The notes under the pieces are model-generated. The model worked only from the letters and a program-made list of their open reading frames with translations, was not told the origin of the DNA and ran no database searches. A DNA stretch of 64,000 nucleotides. Origin: an uncultured Dehalococcoidia bacterium. GTDB lineage: Bacteria; Chloroflexota; Dehalococcoidia; Lucifugimonadales; JADFKI01. This document shows, piece after piece, positions 25,162-33,635 of the stretch; position 1 is the stretch's first letter, and each line of letters opens with the position of its first letter. The DNA lies in the NCBI GenBank assembly GCA_958295865.1, contig CATQHF010000004.1, positions 664,180-728,179 of the forward strand, read 5' to 3'. The position numbers and the translations under genes were made by a program.

Positions 25162-27207
25162 CTACTCGACAAGCCGTATCTCCCCCTCCCATAGACGCTC
25201 AAAGCCGTCACCTACACGCGCATACTGGCCCGTGCGGATTTCGGCTATGTCATACTCCGGGAGAGCTATCGCCGCTATACATTTGCCGTCGAATACCGTG
25301 CCACGCCCGCTGAAGTCGAAGTCCATGTTGGTGAAGCCGTGCCGCTTGCGGTCGTCGGGCAAGTCAGCCACATCAGCGGGAACCAGATGCAGAAAGAACG
25401 ACGCCCTCGTGTCGGCGCGGGCGCACGGCTCCCCGACATATACCAGAGTGTTGTCGTTGATGTATATGTCAAAGTCGGCACGGACCGCCGGTTCGCCGGA
25501 CACGAGCGTCTCGTAGGCGGACTGACGCGCGCGCGCGCTGTCAAAATTGGCGTTCACTCTGAATATGGCTCCATTGGCAAGCTCCGCCACCGGCTCCAGC
25601 AAGGGATCCCGAAACAAGGCGCTTTCCATCTCGTCGTACTGCTGCGGAGAGCATCCACTCTCCCGCCAGCCCTGGAAGTAGTATATGACATGCACCTCTC
25701 CGCTTCCAATTGCGTCCAACAATGCGGAGCGCAGTCTATCCGGTTCACACGGCAGCGAGTAATGGCGCGCCGAACCGTTGGCGTAGAAACTCGTGAAAGC
25801 CAAATTGTTGCTCAGGGTCTTGCCGCTCAGAGCCGCCTCCGAAATGTACTGCGCGCTCTCCGAATTACTCCACCACGGCGCGGCATACTCTTGTCGCTCA
25901 CCGGCGTTCCAAGCCTGCAACTCGCGCCCATTCAGCGCAACCAGCCAAGCCAATTGCACGGACAGCGCCAGCATCAGGACGACGGCAAGAGTCCTTCCCG
26001 TGATAGATGGAACCCCCCGTCTGCGTAGGACGATCCCCACATATCCTAGGACGCCGTCCAGCAGCAGCAGCGCCGCTAACAGAAGCGGAATATACACCGG
26101 AGTGAGGTATCTCCACTGCAATCCATTCAGTGTGTCATCCCCCGATATTATCGCGGCGGCGAGCAGTGTTAGGTACGCCAGCGCAAAACCGCCGAATACG
26201 CGCAACGGACGCCATGCAACATCCGAAGAAGCGTCGCTTTTTCGGTCTGAGCGGCGGATGAACGCATGACAGGCGGCAATCACAAGCGCAAACAGAAGCG
26301 GAACGGTCAACCCCATGAGCCACCACCCCGAAGACGCGATTTGCAAAGCCTCGTCCACGATGAAGGAAAATGAGTCGAAAGTCCGGTCTCTTCTGCCGGT
26401 CGTGTAGCCGACAAGCAGAAAGTTCCGCAGCATCCACAGACACAGCGGCGCGGCGGCAATCAGCGCATAGACGGCGACGCGCTTCACCTTCTCCGGCAGC
26501 GCAACCCGCGCCGCAAGCAGCATCGGGATCGCCGCCAGTATCAAGGATGCGCCCATGTAGCGGGTCAGACATGCAAGCGCGCCGAAAGCCGCCGCCCATA
26601 TTAGAGGTGCGCGGCTGCCGCCCTTCAGGTGGGCGTCAAGCTGCGTCAGCGAGAGCGTTACGAACAGAATGAACGCCGATTCGCTCATGGCTTGGGACGC
26701 CATTTCGACGAGCGGGAGGGCAAGCGCGATGGATAAGCAGCCCCACAGCCACAGAATCCGCGAGCGCATATAACGCCGCAGCCACCAGCCCGCAACCAGA
26801 ACGGTCAGACCGAAGATGACGGCATTGAGCGGACCCGCGAGGGAGTACGGATCGATCCCCAACAACCCCCCGCCCGCGAGCATCGCCGGATACAGCGGCG
26901 GCCAGAGCGTCAGAGGTTCATGATACAGATCGACAAAGCCATTGCCCGCTAAGAGATTGCGCGCAACCGTGATGTAGTTGACCCCATCCCATGGCAGCTG
27001 CGGTCCGTAACTTGCTTGCCGCAGGAACACGAGACCGCCGCCCAGCAATGCCGCCGCCACCAGCAGGCACACGAACGCCGCAAGAACCAGCCGTTCCCAA
27101 GAACGCCACAGAGGAGAGCGAAATACCCCCCCCCGTACCGATGTTCTAGTAGCGCGCGTCAGTGCCCGCCGCATGCTATTCAGCATACGCAGCAAAGTCC
27201 CCTTCAT
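25162..27207 (-). CDS. GT-C fold glycosyltransferase (GT39/ArnT-like)
   Basis: 681 residues with about ten to twelve membrane helices in the first 430 and a soluble outside domain after that. The first outside loop carries the catalytic-type Asp of GT-C enzymes (PWDGVNYITVARNLLAGNGF, Asp near residue 80), followed by LWPPLYPAML and later LTRYMGASLI, both usual for lipid-linked-sugar transferases of the PMT/ArnT/GT39 group. It probably transfers a sugar from a polyprenyl carrier to a surface molecule; donor and acceptor are unknown. It stands alone on the minus strand. Confidence 0.85.
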   Translation of the reverse strand: MKGTLLRMLNSMRRALTRATRTSVRGGVFRSPLWRSWERLVLAAFVCLLVAAALLGGGLVFLRQASYGPQLPWDGVNYITVARNLLAGNGFVDLYHEPLTLWPPLYPAMLAGGGLLGIDPYSLAGPLNAVIFGLTVLVAGWWLRRYMRSRILWLWGCLSIALALPLVEMASQAMSESAFILFVTLSLTQLDAHLKGGSRAPLIWAAAFGALACLTRYMGASLILAAIPMLLAARVALPEKVKRVAVYALIAAAPLCLWMLRNFLLVGYTTGRRDRTFDSFSFIVDEALQIASSGWWLMGLTVPLLFALVIAACHAFIRRSDRKSDASSDVAWRPLRVFGGFALAYLTLLAAAIISGDDTLNGLQWRYLTPVYIPLLLAALLLLDGVLGYVGIVLRRRGVPSITGRTLAVVLMLALSVQLAWLVALNGRELQAWNAGERQEYAAPWWSNSESAQYISEAALSGKTLSNNLAFTSFYANGSARHYSLPCEPDRLRSALLDAIGSGEVHVIYYFQGWRESGCSPQQYDEMESALFRDPLLEPVAELANGAIFRVNANFDSARARQSAYETLVSGEPAVRADFDIYINDNTLVYVGEPCARADTRASFFLHLVPADVADLPDDRKRHGFTNMDFDFSGRGTVFDGKCIAAIALPEYDIAEIRTGQYARVGDGFERLWEGEIRLVE

Positions 27208-27452
27208 ATCAGCTCAGCGAACTAGCGTCATTCGCGCAGCCCAGCAACCCCAATTGCGCGCAATCCGCCCAATGCCACCCGCACAACCCTCCAACCCAAA
27301 GCCGCGCCGCACCCCCATTCTACAACACCCTCTCCCTCCACCGACAAGAATTAGCCATCCGATTCCCGCACCCGCAAGAGCAACCGCCCCGTCGCCCCAC
27401 CCCCTTCCGTTCGTGGTGAGCCTGTCGAACCACCTTTTCATGAATTCCCAAA

Positions 27453-27588
27453 GAGAAACTTGAATCAGTCCCTTCCCCCTTGATGGAGGAAGGTTGCCTG
27501 CTGTCAAGCGCAATCCGAGGGCGTGATTGTCCCTTCCCCCTTTGGGGGAAGGTTAGGATGGGGGCGAAAACGCTTGCCAATCGACCTC
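27453..27588. mobile_element. MITE family C, partial copy with two cores
   Basis: The left end (GAGAAACTTGAATCAGTCCC) and two copies of the hairpin core (ccttcccccttgatggaggaagg; ccttccccctttgggggaagg) are followed by the internal 'ggatgggggcgaaaacgcttgcc' text. The right inverted repeat is lost. It is in the same orientation as all other family C copies. It sits in the gene-free stretch 27208-27806, which otherwise holds 'gttcgtggtgagcctgtcgaaccac' repeats (about 27408 and 27711). Confidence 0.7.
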
Positions 27589-27613
27589 CATGTCATCCCG
27601 ACCATCTTTCTCT

Positions 27614-27649
27614 GTCATTCCGAACGCAGTGAGGAATCAAAAATCCCCG
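27614..27649. repeat. Dispersed 'cattccgaacgcagtgaggaatc' repeat
   Basis: Same core and same trailing 'aaaaatccc' as at 24972 and 28878. Intergenic, with no gene. Confidence 0.65.
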
Positions 27650-27763
27650 CACACAACCAACCCCCCAATCCCAACCGCCATCCCATCCATCCATTCATCT
27701 CATCCCCAATTCGTTCGTGGTGAGCCTCCTGAGCCTGCCGAAGGGCGAACCACCCGTCCCCCT

Positions 27764-27797
27764 CATTCTTAATTCCTAATTCTCAATTCTTAATTGA
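27764..27797. repeat. AT-rich 'aattcttaatt' repeat
   Basis: Two to three units of the aattcttaattcctaatt type, ending ten bases before the -35 box at 27807. The same type is found at 10149 and 29016. Confidence 0.7.
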
Positions 27798-27806
27798 AAA
27801 CCCCCC

Positions 27807-27835
27807 TTGACACCACACAAACCCTCACCTATACT
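27807..27835 (+). promoter_or_regulatory. Strong sigma-70-type promoter
   Basis: TTGACA (27807-27812, extended TTGACACCA) and TATACT (27830-27835) are separated by 17 bases. Transcription would begin near 27842, about 95 bases before the unknown gene at 27936. It shares the TTGACACCA text with the promoters at 12352 and 21821. Confidence 0.75.
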
Positions 27836-27935
27836 ATCCGTAAGAACATAAGTTGCATAACAAGCACGAACAACCTAACGCCCTAATCCCTGACAATCTG
27901 AAATCCTGACACCCTGAAACCCTTGGGAATAACCA

Positions 27936-28745
27936 ATGAACCAACCAACCCCCATAAACCAACACCAACAGGACAACCAGGACAGTCATGCCCAACATGA
28001 CCACCTGGACAACAGGCACTGCCAGACTGCCATCGAGCACCTCCAGCACCTAGTCCACCAAGAAACAGACAACGGCAGAACCATCATACGCAGCATCGTC
28101 TCCATCATGACCGGCGACGACCAGGACAGCATGCCCCATCACAGACTCCAAGCCGCCCGCCTGCTGCTCAAACTAGGCTTCCAAGAAGCCGAAGCCCTCA
28201 TCAACAGCCTCAGCTCCAAGATGGAACGGCAGGCAAAGAAAGAAGACGCCCAGGGAGAGAACGGCCCCACACAAGCAGTCAGCCCCGAACACGAAAGGCT
28301 GAACAAAAAACTCGTCGCCCGCATCCGCGTAGAGACCGGAGAAGGCGCAAGCATAGTCAGGATACTCAACGAAGTGCTGGAAGGACGCGACCGAGACGCC
28401 AAGCCAAGGGACAGGATAGAAGCCGCCAAAGTGCTGCTCAGTTGGGGCTTCGGCAACCCGTCCACCCCCGACCCTGAGTTCATGTCCTACTACTCCCCCT
28501 GCCACCCCGACTGTCTATGCGCCTGCCGCGACCTAGACGAAGACCACCCGGCGGTAGTCGAGAGCCACGCGCCTGTATCGGAAGCCCACATGAAAGAAGT
28601 AGCCGAAGCAGAGCGAATAGAAGAGAAAGCAGCAGAAAGCGCGAGGCAAATCTCCCAGGGACACACCGACTACCTATCCGAGATAAGCCACCTCCCCGGC
28701 AACAAAAAGCCCCGCCGCCCCGAACGCCACCCACCCTTCCGCTGA
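27936..28745 (+). CDS. Unknown protein with two internal repeats and a Cys cluster
   Basis: 269 residues. A His/Gln/Asn/Asp-rich N terminus (about 1-37) precedes two related blocks of about 45 residues. The first has GRTIIRSIVSIMTGDDQDSM, then RLQAARLLLKLGF; the second has GASIVRILNEVLEGRDRDAK, then RIEAAKVLLSWGF. After them come PCHPDCLCACRD (four closely spaced Cys) and a charged, coiled C terminus. No family is recognised. The repeat pattern (T-x-n-G-x-x-I-x-R ... R-x-x-A-A-x-x-L-L-x-x-G-F) suggests a helical binding module. The gene text is unusually rich in A and C on the plus strand. It has a strong promoter but no clear ribosome binding site at the ATG. Confidence 0.7.
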   Translation: MNQPTPINQHQQDNQDSHAQHDHLDNRHCQTAIEHLQHLVHQETDNGRTIIRSIVSIMTGDDQDSMPHHRLQAARLLLKLGFQEAEALINSLSSKMERQAKKEDAQGENGPTQAVSPEHERLNKKLVARIRVETGEGASIVRILNEVLEGRDRDAKPRDRIEAAKVLLSWGFGNPSTPDPEFMSYYSPCHPDCLCACRDLDEDHPAVVESHAPVSEAHMKEVAEAERIEEKAAESARQISQGHTDYLSEISHLPGNKKPRRPERHPPFR

Positions 28746-28780
28746 CAACAGCGGCGGGGCAAGCGCCCCCAACCAATGTA

Positions 28781-28801
28781 GGGGCGACTGCCAGTCGCCC
28801 C
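28781..28801. repeat. Perfect 9-bp hairpin
   Basis: GGGGCGACT, a three-base loop and AGTCGCCCC, about 35 bases past the stop of the gene at 27936-28745. It has no T-tract, so it may be a transcript-end hairpin or a dispersed palindrome. I would not call it a terminator outright. Confidence 0.6.
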
Positions 28802-28877
28802 CATCGCCCCGCCGCCAGACATCCCAAACACAGCGCCTCAACCCGCTGTCATCCCGAACCCTATCCCGAACGCCTTT

Positions 28878-29049
28878 CATTGTCATTCCGAACAGCGTGA
28901 GGAATCAAAAATCCCAATCCGCCGAAACACACAGCCTTCAACAACCGCACCCAAACTTCGGTATCGGTCGCCATCGGCCTGCGAAACACCGCACACCAAC
29001 CCTAAACACAACCCCAATTCTTAATTCCTAATTTTTAATTCTTAATTCC
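28878..29049. repeat. Dispersed repeat followed by AT-rich repeat
   Basis: Bases 28878-28912 carry the 'cattccgaac...gaggaatcaaaaatccc' repeat. Bases 29016-29049 carry 'aattcttaattcctaatttttaattcttaattc', which ends five bases before the stop codon of the BNR gene. Between them nothing recognisable is seen. Together these fill the 308-bp gap 28746-29053. Confidence 0.65.
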
Positions 29050-29053
29050 CGCC

Positions 29054-32000
29054 CTAAGCCCTAGGAACGATAGCCGGCACCTCCAGCTCCGCAAGCAAGT
29101 TCTGAAACTCATCGAGGTCGTCGTCCATGACATTTTGCAGCGCGGCGAATTGGGCGTCCAGCAGCTCGCCGAAGTGCGCGAACACATCATGCGCCTGCTG
29201 AGGCGGCTTGAAGTCCCCGGCCGACACCACCGGCGTCAGCCCCGCAAGCTTGGCGTTCAACTTGATTGGCAGGTGCAGCCTGTCGCGCGCGCCCTTATAC
29301 TCGGTCTGTATCAGCGCGCCCTCGATCTCGTTCAGCTTCGCCTTGATCGCGTCCGCCGCGTCGGTGACGGCATCCTCGACCGCCGTTCCCTCCGCGCGCA
29401 GCGCCCACTCGTCCACCTGCGACCGCGCGCTTCGCAGCCGATTGATGTTGTCATGCGTCTCCGAAAGCTTATCGCGGATGCGAAGCAGAAGCTCGAACTG
29501 CGCGTCGAAGTCCTCCTGAGTCGCCTCCACGCGCGGATCCTTCACCATCTCAAAGTCCTGCGACTGCGACTGCTCGCCCACGCTCAGCCTGACCTGATAG
29601 CGGCCCGGCGGCGCAAGCGGCCCGCGCCCTACGCCCTCCGTCGTCTTGTCGCCGGGCACCGTGCGCGCGCCCGGATAGCGCATGTTCCAGTCGAAGCGGT
29701 TCATCCTCGCCTCTGCCGGCGCTCGCGGATCGTCCGACTCGTCGCCCTCGTCCCGCCGCGCGCTCGAGTAGCTCTTGATTTCCACGCCGTCGGCGTCCAT
29801 GAAGGTCAGCGTAACCTCATCTTGCGGCTTTTCCTTGAGCCAGTACCACACGCGCACGCCGCCGGGCGGGTTCTCGCCCGCATCCAGCAGCTTGCGCTGG
29901 AACTCGCCGTGCTCGCCCTTCGTATCCACGAACGCGACCGCCGCGCCCAGCGCGAGCTGATAGTTCTTGGTGGCGCTGCCATTCCGCCCCCGAAACGGCG
30001 CTGCCAACCGTATCTTCGTCGCAGGCTCTATCAAGTGCATCGGCTCATCCGCGAACTCGCCGGACACCTGCCTCAGCTGGCTCAGGCCGTCCATAATCCA
30101 GAAGCTGCGCCCATGCGTCGCCGCCACCAGGTCGTCGTCCTTGATTGCGAGGTCATACACCGGCACGACCGGCAGATTGCCGCGCATAGAGCGCCAGCTT
30201 TCGCCATCGTCGAAGGACACATATATCCCCGTCTCCGTCCCCACATACAGCAGCCCCGGACGCTCTGTGTCCTCGCGGATGCAGCGCGTAAAGTCGTCTT
30301 GCGGCAGGTCGCCCGTGATGGACTTCCAGCTCGCGCCGTAGTCCGATGTCTTGAACAGGAACGGCCTGTTGTCATCGAACTTGTAGCGCGTGGCGGCAAG
30401 ATACGCGGTCGCCGGGTCGTGCGGCGATACCTCTATCATGTCAACCCGCGTCCATTCCTCCAGTTCGGCGGGCGTAACATTCTCCCAATTCGCGCCGCCG
30501 TCCTTGGATATATGCACAAGCCCATCGTCCGAGCCTGCCCAGAACACGCCCTTCTCGTGCGGCGATTCGAGGAACGAGAACACGGTGCAGTAGGTCTCCG
30601 CGCCCGATGCGTCCCCGGTCACATCCCCGCCCGACGGCTGGAGCTTGTCCGGGTCGTTTCTCGTCAGATCCGGGCTGATAGCCTCCCAGCTCCCGCCTTG
30701 GTCATGCGACCTGAATACGATGTTCCCCGCCGCGTACAGGATACCCGGGTCGTGCGGCGAGAACTGAATCGGATAAGTCCACTGGAACCTATAGCGCGCA
30801 TCGACCGGCCCGTAGCCGGTGTTCATCTCAGGCCAAACGGTGATGATTCGCACCTGCCCCGTCGAATGGTCGTAGCGCAGCATATTGCCGCCACCGCCGG
30901 GCGAAGAGCCGATAGCGCCCGATATGACCACATTCGGGTTGGTCGGGTCGACGACTATGTAGCCGCTCTCCGAACTGCCGACCGTGTAGCAGTCGCCCCA
31001 TGGAATCGCGCCCTTGTGCGACCCCGACGGCACGCTAATCGCGCTGTTGTCCTGCTGCGTCCCATATACGCGATAGGGGAATTGCGTATCGGTCGTCACA
31101 TGGTAGAACTGCGCCGTCATCTGGTTGTATATCGTGGAGAATGTATCCCCGCCGTTGTAGCTGACACACGCGCCGCCGTCATTCCCCTCTATCATCCGGC
31201 GGGGGTTTCGCGGGTCTATCCAAAGGTCGTGATTGTCCCCGTGCGGCGTGTTCACCTCCACCCAAGTCCTGCCGCCGTCGCTGGACTTCCACGCCGAATA
31301 GTTCAGAACCCAGACGGTATCGGCGTCCTGCGGATCGGCGAATATGTGCTGATAGTACCAGGGGCGGCCCTGAAGGTCGCGGTTGTCCGACACGAGCTCC
31401 CATGTATCCCCGTAGTCGTCCGACCTGAACACGCCCGGTTCGCCGGCCTCTACGGTGGCGTATATTCTGCCCGGCTTTGCCGGAGACACCGCAACGCCTA
31501 TCCTGCCGAATGGCATGTCGGGCAAGCCCGGATTGTTGGAGACATCCTGCCATGTGTCGCCGCCGTCCGTGCTGCGCCAAAGTCCGCTGTCAGGCCCGCC
31601 GCTGGACATGTTCCAGAAGTTGCGGCGCGCCTGCCATATCGCCGCGAACATCAGGCGCGGATTGGTCGGATCCATGCTCAAGTCGCCCGCGCCCGCGTTC
31701 TCGCTCTTGAACAGCACGCGCTCCCAATTCTGCCCGCCGTCCTTGGACCTGAACACGCCGCGCTCCTCATTCGCGCCGAAGGCATGCCCCAGCGCCGCCA
31801 CGAACACGATGTCCGGGTTCGTCGGGTGAACCCGAACCCGCGAGATGTGCCGCGTGTCTTCCAGCCCCAGATGAACCCAGGAATGCCCGCCGTCGTTGGA
31901 TCTGTACACCCCGTTCCCGTGAGTCACATCAAGCCGTATGCAAGCCTCGCCCATTCCGGCGTACACCACGCTCGGCTCAGAGTCGGACACCGCTATCGCG

Positions 32001-32245
32001 CCCACCGATGCCGTATCGAAATACCCGTCCGACACATTCTCCCAATATGTCCCGCCGTCATAAGTCTTCCACACCCCGCCCGCGCACGCGCCAAAGTAGA
32101 ACGTGCCGGCGTCAACCGGATCGCCCGCCACCGCCACTACGCGCCCGCCCCTTGGCGGTCCAATGCACCGCCACTTCAGCGCATTCAGCATCCCTGGGTC
32201 AATGTCGCTCGCCTGCCGTCGAAGAGTCATATCGTCGCACCTCAC
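29054..32245 (-). CDS. BNR/Asp-box beta-propeller protein (VPS10/sortilin-like), no signal peptide
   Basis: 1063 residues. About eleven Asp boxes are readable (for example KTYDGGTYW, RSNDGGHSW, RSKDGGQNW, RSTDGGDTW, RSDDYGDTW, KSSDGGRTW, RSHDQGGSW, ISKDGGANW, KTSDYGASW, VSFDDGESW), spread over residues 55 to 700 as in paired seven-bladed propellers. The C-terminal 350 residues hold a beta domain (PPGRYQVRLSVGEQ) and a helical bundle, as in the widespread bacterial 'VPS10 domain / glycosyl hydrolase' proteins. Family members are usually exported. This one begins MRCDDMTLRRQ with no signal peptide, so it looks cytosolic. Substrate and activity are unknown. Confidence 0.9.
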   Translation of the reverse strand: MRCDDMTLRRQASDIDPGMLNALKWRCIGPPRGGRVVAVAGDPVDAGTFYFGACAGGVWKTYDGGTYWENVSDGYFDTASVGAIAVSDSEPSVVYAGMGEACIRLDVTHGNGVYRSNDGGHSWVHLGLEDTRHISRVRVHPTNPDIVFVAALGHAFGANEERGVFRSKDGGQNWERVLFKSENAGAGDLSMDPTNPRLMFAAIWQARRNFWNMSSGGPDSGLWRSTDGGDTWQDVSNNPGLPDMPFGRIGVAVSPAKPGRIYATVEAGEPGVFRSDDYGDTWELVSDNRDLQGRPWYYQHIFADPQDADTVWVLNYSAWKSSDGGRTWVEVNTPHGDNHDLWIDPRNPRRMIEGNDGGACVSYNGGDTFSTIYNQMTAQFYHVTTDTQFPYRVYGTQQDNSAISVPSGSHKGAIPWGDCYTVGSSESGYIVVDPTNPNVVISGAIGSSPGGGGNMLRYDHSTGQVRIITVWPEMNTGYGPVDARYRFQWTYPIQFSPHDPGILYAAGNIVFRSHDQGGSWEAISPDLTRNDPDKLQPSGGDVTGDASGAETYCTVFSFLESPHEKGVFWAGSDDGLVHISKDGGANWENVTPAELEEWTRVDMIEVSPHDPATAYLAATRYKFDDNRPFLFKTSDYGASWKSITGDLPQDDFTRCIREDTERPGLLYVGTETGIYVSFDDGESWRSMRGNLPVVPVYDLAIKDDDLVAATHGRSFWIMDGLSQLRQVSGEFADEPMHLIEPATKIRLAAPFRGRNGSATKNYQLALGAAVAFVDTKGEHGEFQRKLLDAGENPPGGVRVWYWLKEKPQDEVTLTFMDADGVEIKSYSSARRDEGDESDDPRAPAEARMNRFDWNMRYPGARTVPGDKTTEGVGRGPLAPPGRYQVRLSVGEQSQSQDFEMVKDPRVEATQEDFDAQFELLLRIRDKLSETHDNINRLRSARSQVDEWALRAEGTAVEDAVTDAADAIKAKLNEIEGALIQTEYKGARDRLHLPIKLNAKLAGLTPVVSAGDFKPPQQAHDVFAHFGELLDAQFAALQNVMDDDLDEFQNLLAELEVPAIVPRA

Positions 32246-32299
32246 TAGGAATCGTGGTCAGTGGTATTATAACCCGAAGTTGGATAAGAATTGGGAATT

Positions 32300-32515
32300 G
32301 AGAAAATTGCATTAGTCCCTTCCCCCTTGATGGGGAAATGTTAGGATGGGGGGCGAGTCGGTCGCGCCAATTGTCCCTTCCCTCTTGATGTGGGAAGGTT
32401 AGGGTGGGGGGCGAGTCGGTCGCGCCAATTATCCCTTCCCCCTTTGGGGGAAGGTTAGGATGGGGGCGAAAATGCTTGTCCATCGACGGCTAAACTATAC
32501 TAATGCAAGTTTCTC
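32300..32515. mobile_element. MITE family C, 216-bp copy with three cores
   Basis: The left end GAGAAAATTGCATTAGT and right end (ACTAATGCAAGTTTCTC) are inverted repeats. Between them the hairpin core with 'ggatggggggcgagtcggtcgcgccaatt' text is repeated, giving three cores. Flanks are GGGAATT (32293-32299) and AGGAATT (32516-32522), a 7-bp target duplication with one change. The right end lies against the GNAT gene. Standard copies have one core and are about 100 bp. Confidence 0.88.
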
Positions 32516-32541
32516 AGGAATTAAGAGTAGAAGGAGACGAT

Positions 32542-33516
32542 TTGAGACTTGACGCGCCCTTGCAAGCCCACCTTGTGGATGAACTCTTTGACTTCTGGCT
32601 GCCAATCTTCGAAGGGCAACTCGATGTAACGCCCGATGTCCTTCTGGGGCATGAGGGCGCGCGCAGCCTCATCACGGTGTACGCCGTAAGGCGGGACGGC
32701 AAGCTGGCGGGGGCATGCTTGGTAGCGGCATCAAGGGATCTGCCCATCCTGGGCGGGCTTGGCGAAGTGGCAACCAACCCGAATATCCGTCGCTCCGGCA
32801 TCGCAACCGAACTCTCCCGTCAGGCAAGGGACGATTTCGAGGCGCGGGGAGGGCAGGCGCTCTTCCTAGGCACCGGCAACCCCGACGCAGCCAGAATCTA
32901 CTTCCGGCTTGGATGGCGCAAGCTGGCGGGCGCGAACCTGATGGTCAATGTCTTAAACGGCAACTCCCCCGAAGAGTTCCTTGTGGACTACTTCCGCGAC
33001 ATAGGGCAAGCCACCGTGAGGACGCCCTCACCCGCCGACAGGATACCGATGATACCCCTGCTCGTGTCCCCGCACGATTGGCAAGTGCTGGACGCCAACG
33101 CAGCCATGCACTCCACCCGCTACGCTGTGCAAGACTCATGCCTCGGACTATATCGGCGGTACGAGGCTCTAACCAAGGCTGGACAAGGCGCATGGTTCTG
33201 CGCCGGCGCAGAGCGGGGGCAGCTGGTTGGGCTATCGACGGCTCGCATCGGCAGCGACGGGGCATGCCTTGTCGACGGCTTCACTCACAAGGCTTACCTG
33301 CATTCCTGGGCGGAGTTGGCTCAAGCGGCGATTGGCTGGGGCGTCGACAAGAAGGCGTCGTCCATCCATGCCGCCGTGTCCGTCGAGGACGAAGAAAAGC
33401 AGTCCCTATTCCAGTCCATCGGATTCGGAAAGCCGCGCCCGCGCGAGCCGTTCGACCTAGGCGGCAGGCAGGTCGCAGCCATCCGCTTGGAGCTGGTATC
33501 AAGAAGATTGCATTAG
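32542..33516 (+). CDS. GNAT family acetyltransferase
   Basis: 324 residues from a TTG at 32542 with AAGGAG five bases upstream. An in-frame ATG at 32503 lies inside the inverted repeat of the MITE and has no ribosome binding site. The N-terminal GNAT domain shows the acetyl-CoA loop NIRRSGIATELSRQARDDF and GNPDAARIYFRLGWRKLAGA; a second, weaker GNAT-like half follows. The acceptor is unknown. The last codons (AGA AGA TTG CAT TAG) come from a second family C element, which therefore provides the C-terminal residues and stop. The gene is bracketed by two copies of the element. Confidence 0.85.
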   Translation: MRLDAPLQAHLVDELFDFWLPIFEGQLDVTPDVLLGHEGARSLITVYAVRRDGKLAGACLVAASRDLPILGGLGEVATNPNIRRSGIATELSRQARDDFEARGGQALFLGTGNPDAARIYFRLGWRKLAGANLMVNVLNGNSPEEFLVDYFRDIGQATVRTPSPADRIPMIPLLVSPHDWQVLDANAAMHSTRYAVQDSCLGLYRRYEALTKAGQGAWFCAGAERGQLVGLSTARIGSDGACLVDGFTHKAYLHSWAELAQAAIGWGVDKKASSIHAAVSVEDEEKQSLFQSIGFGKPRPREPFDLGGRQVAAIRLELVSRRLH

Positions 33517-33600
33517 TCCCTTCCCCCTTTGGGGGAAGGTTAGGATGGGGGTGAAAACGCTCGCCCATCCACGGCTAATCTGTACTAACGCAATTTTCTC
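33501..33600. mobile_element. MITE family C, 100-bp copy supplying a stop codon
   Basis: The left end AAGAAGATTGCATTAGT and right end ACTAACGCAATTTTCTC enclose one hairpin core. The flanks are GCTGGTA (33492-33498) and GCTGGCA (33601-33607), an imperfect 7-bp duplication set off by two bases on the left. The stop codon of the GNAT gene (TAG 33514-33516) lies inside the left inverted repeat. Confidence 0.85.
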
Positions 33601-33635
33601 GCTGGCATAATACGCGCATGACATCCGAGGCGTGG

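Noticed and set aside
29135..32248. 1037-residue open frame on the plus strand
   Set aside because: It is fully antisense to the BNR protein, whose Asp boxes and composition are clearly real. The plus-strand product is Arg/His/Leu-rich with no motif, as expected of a GC-rich shadow frame.
32503..32541. ATG at 32503 as start of the GNAT gene
   Set aside because: It lies inside the terminal repeat of a mobile element and has no ribosome binding site; a TTG at 32542 has AAGGAG at ideal spacing.
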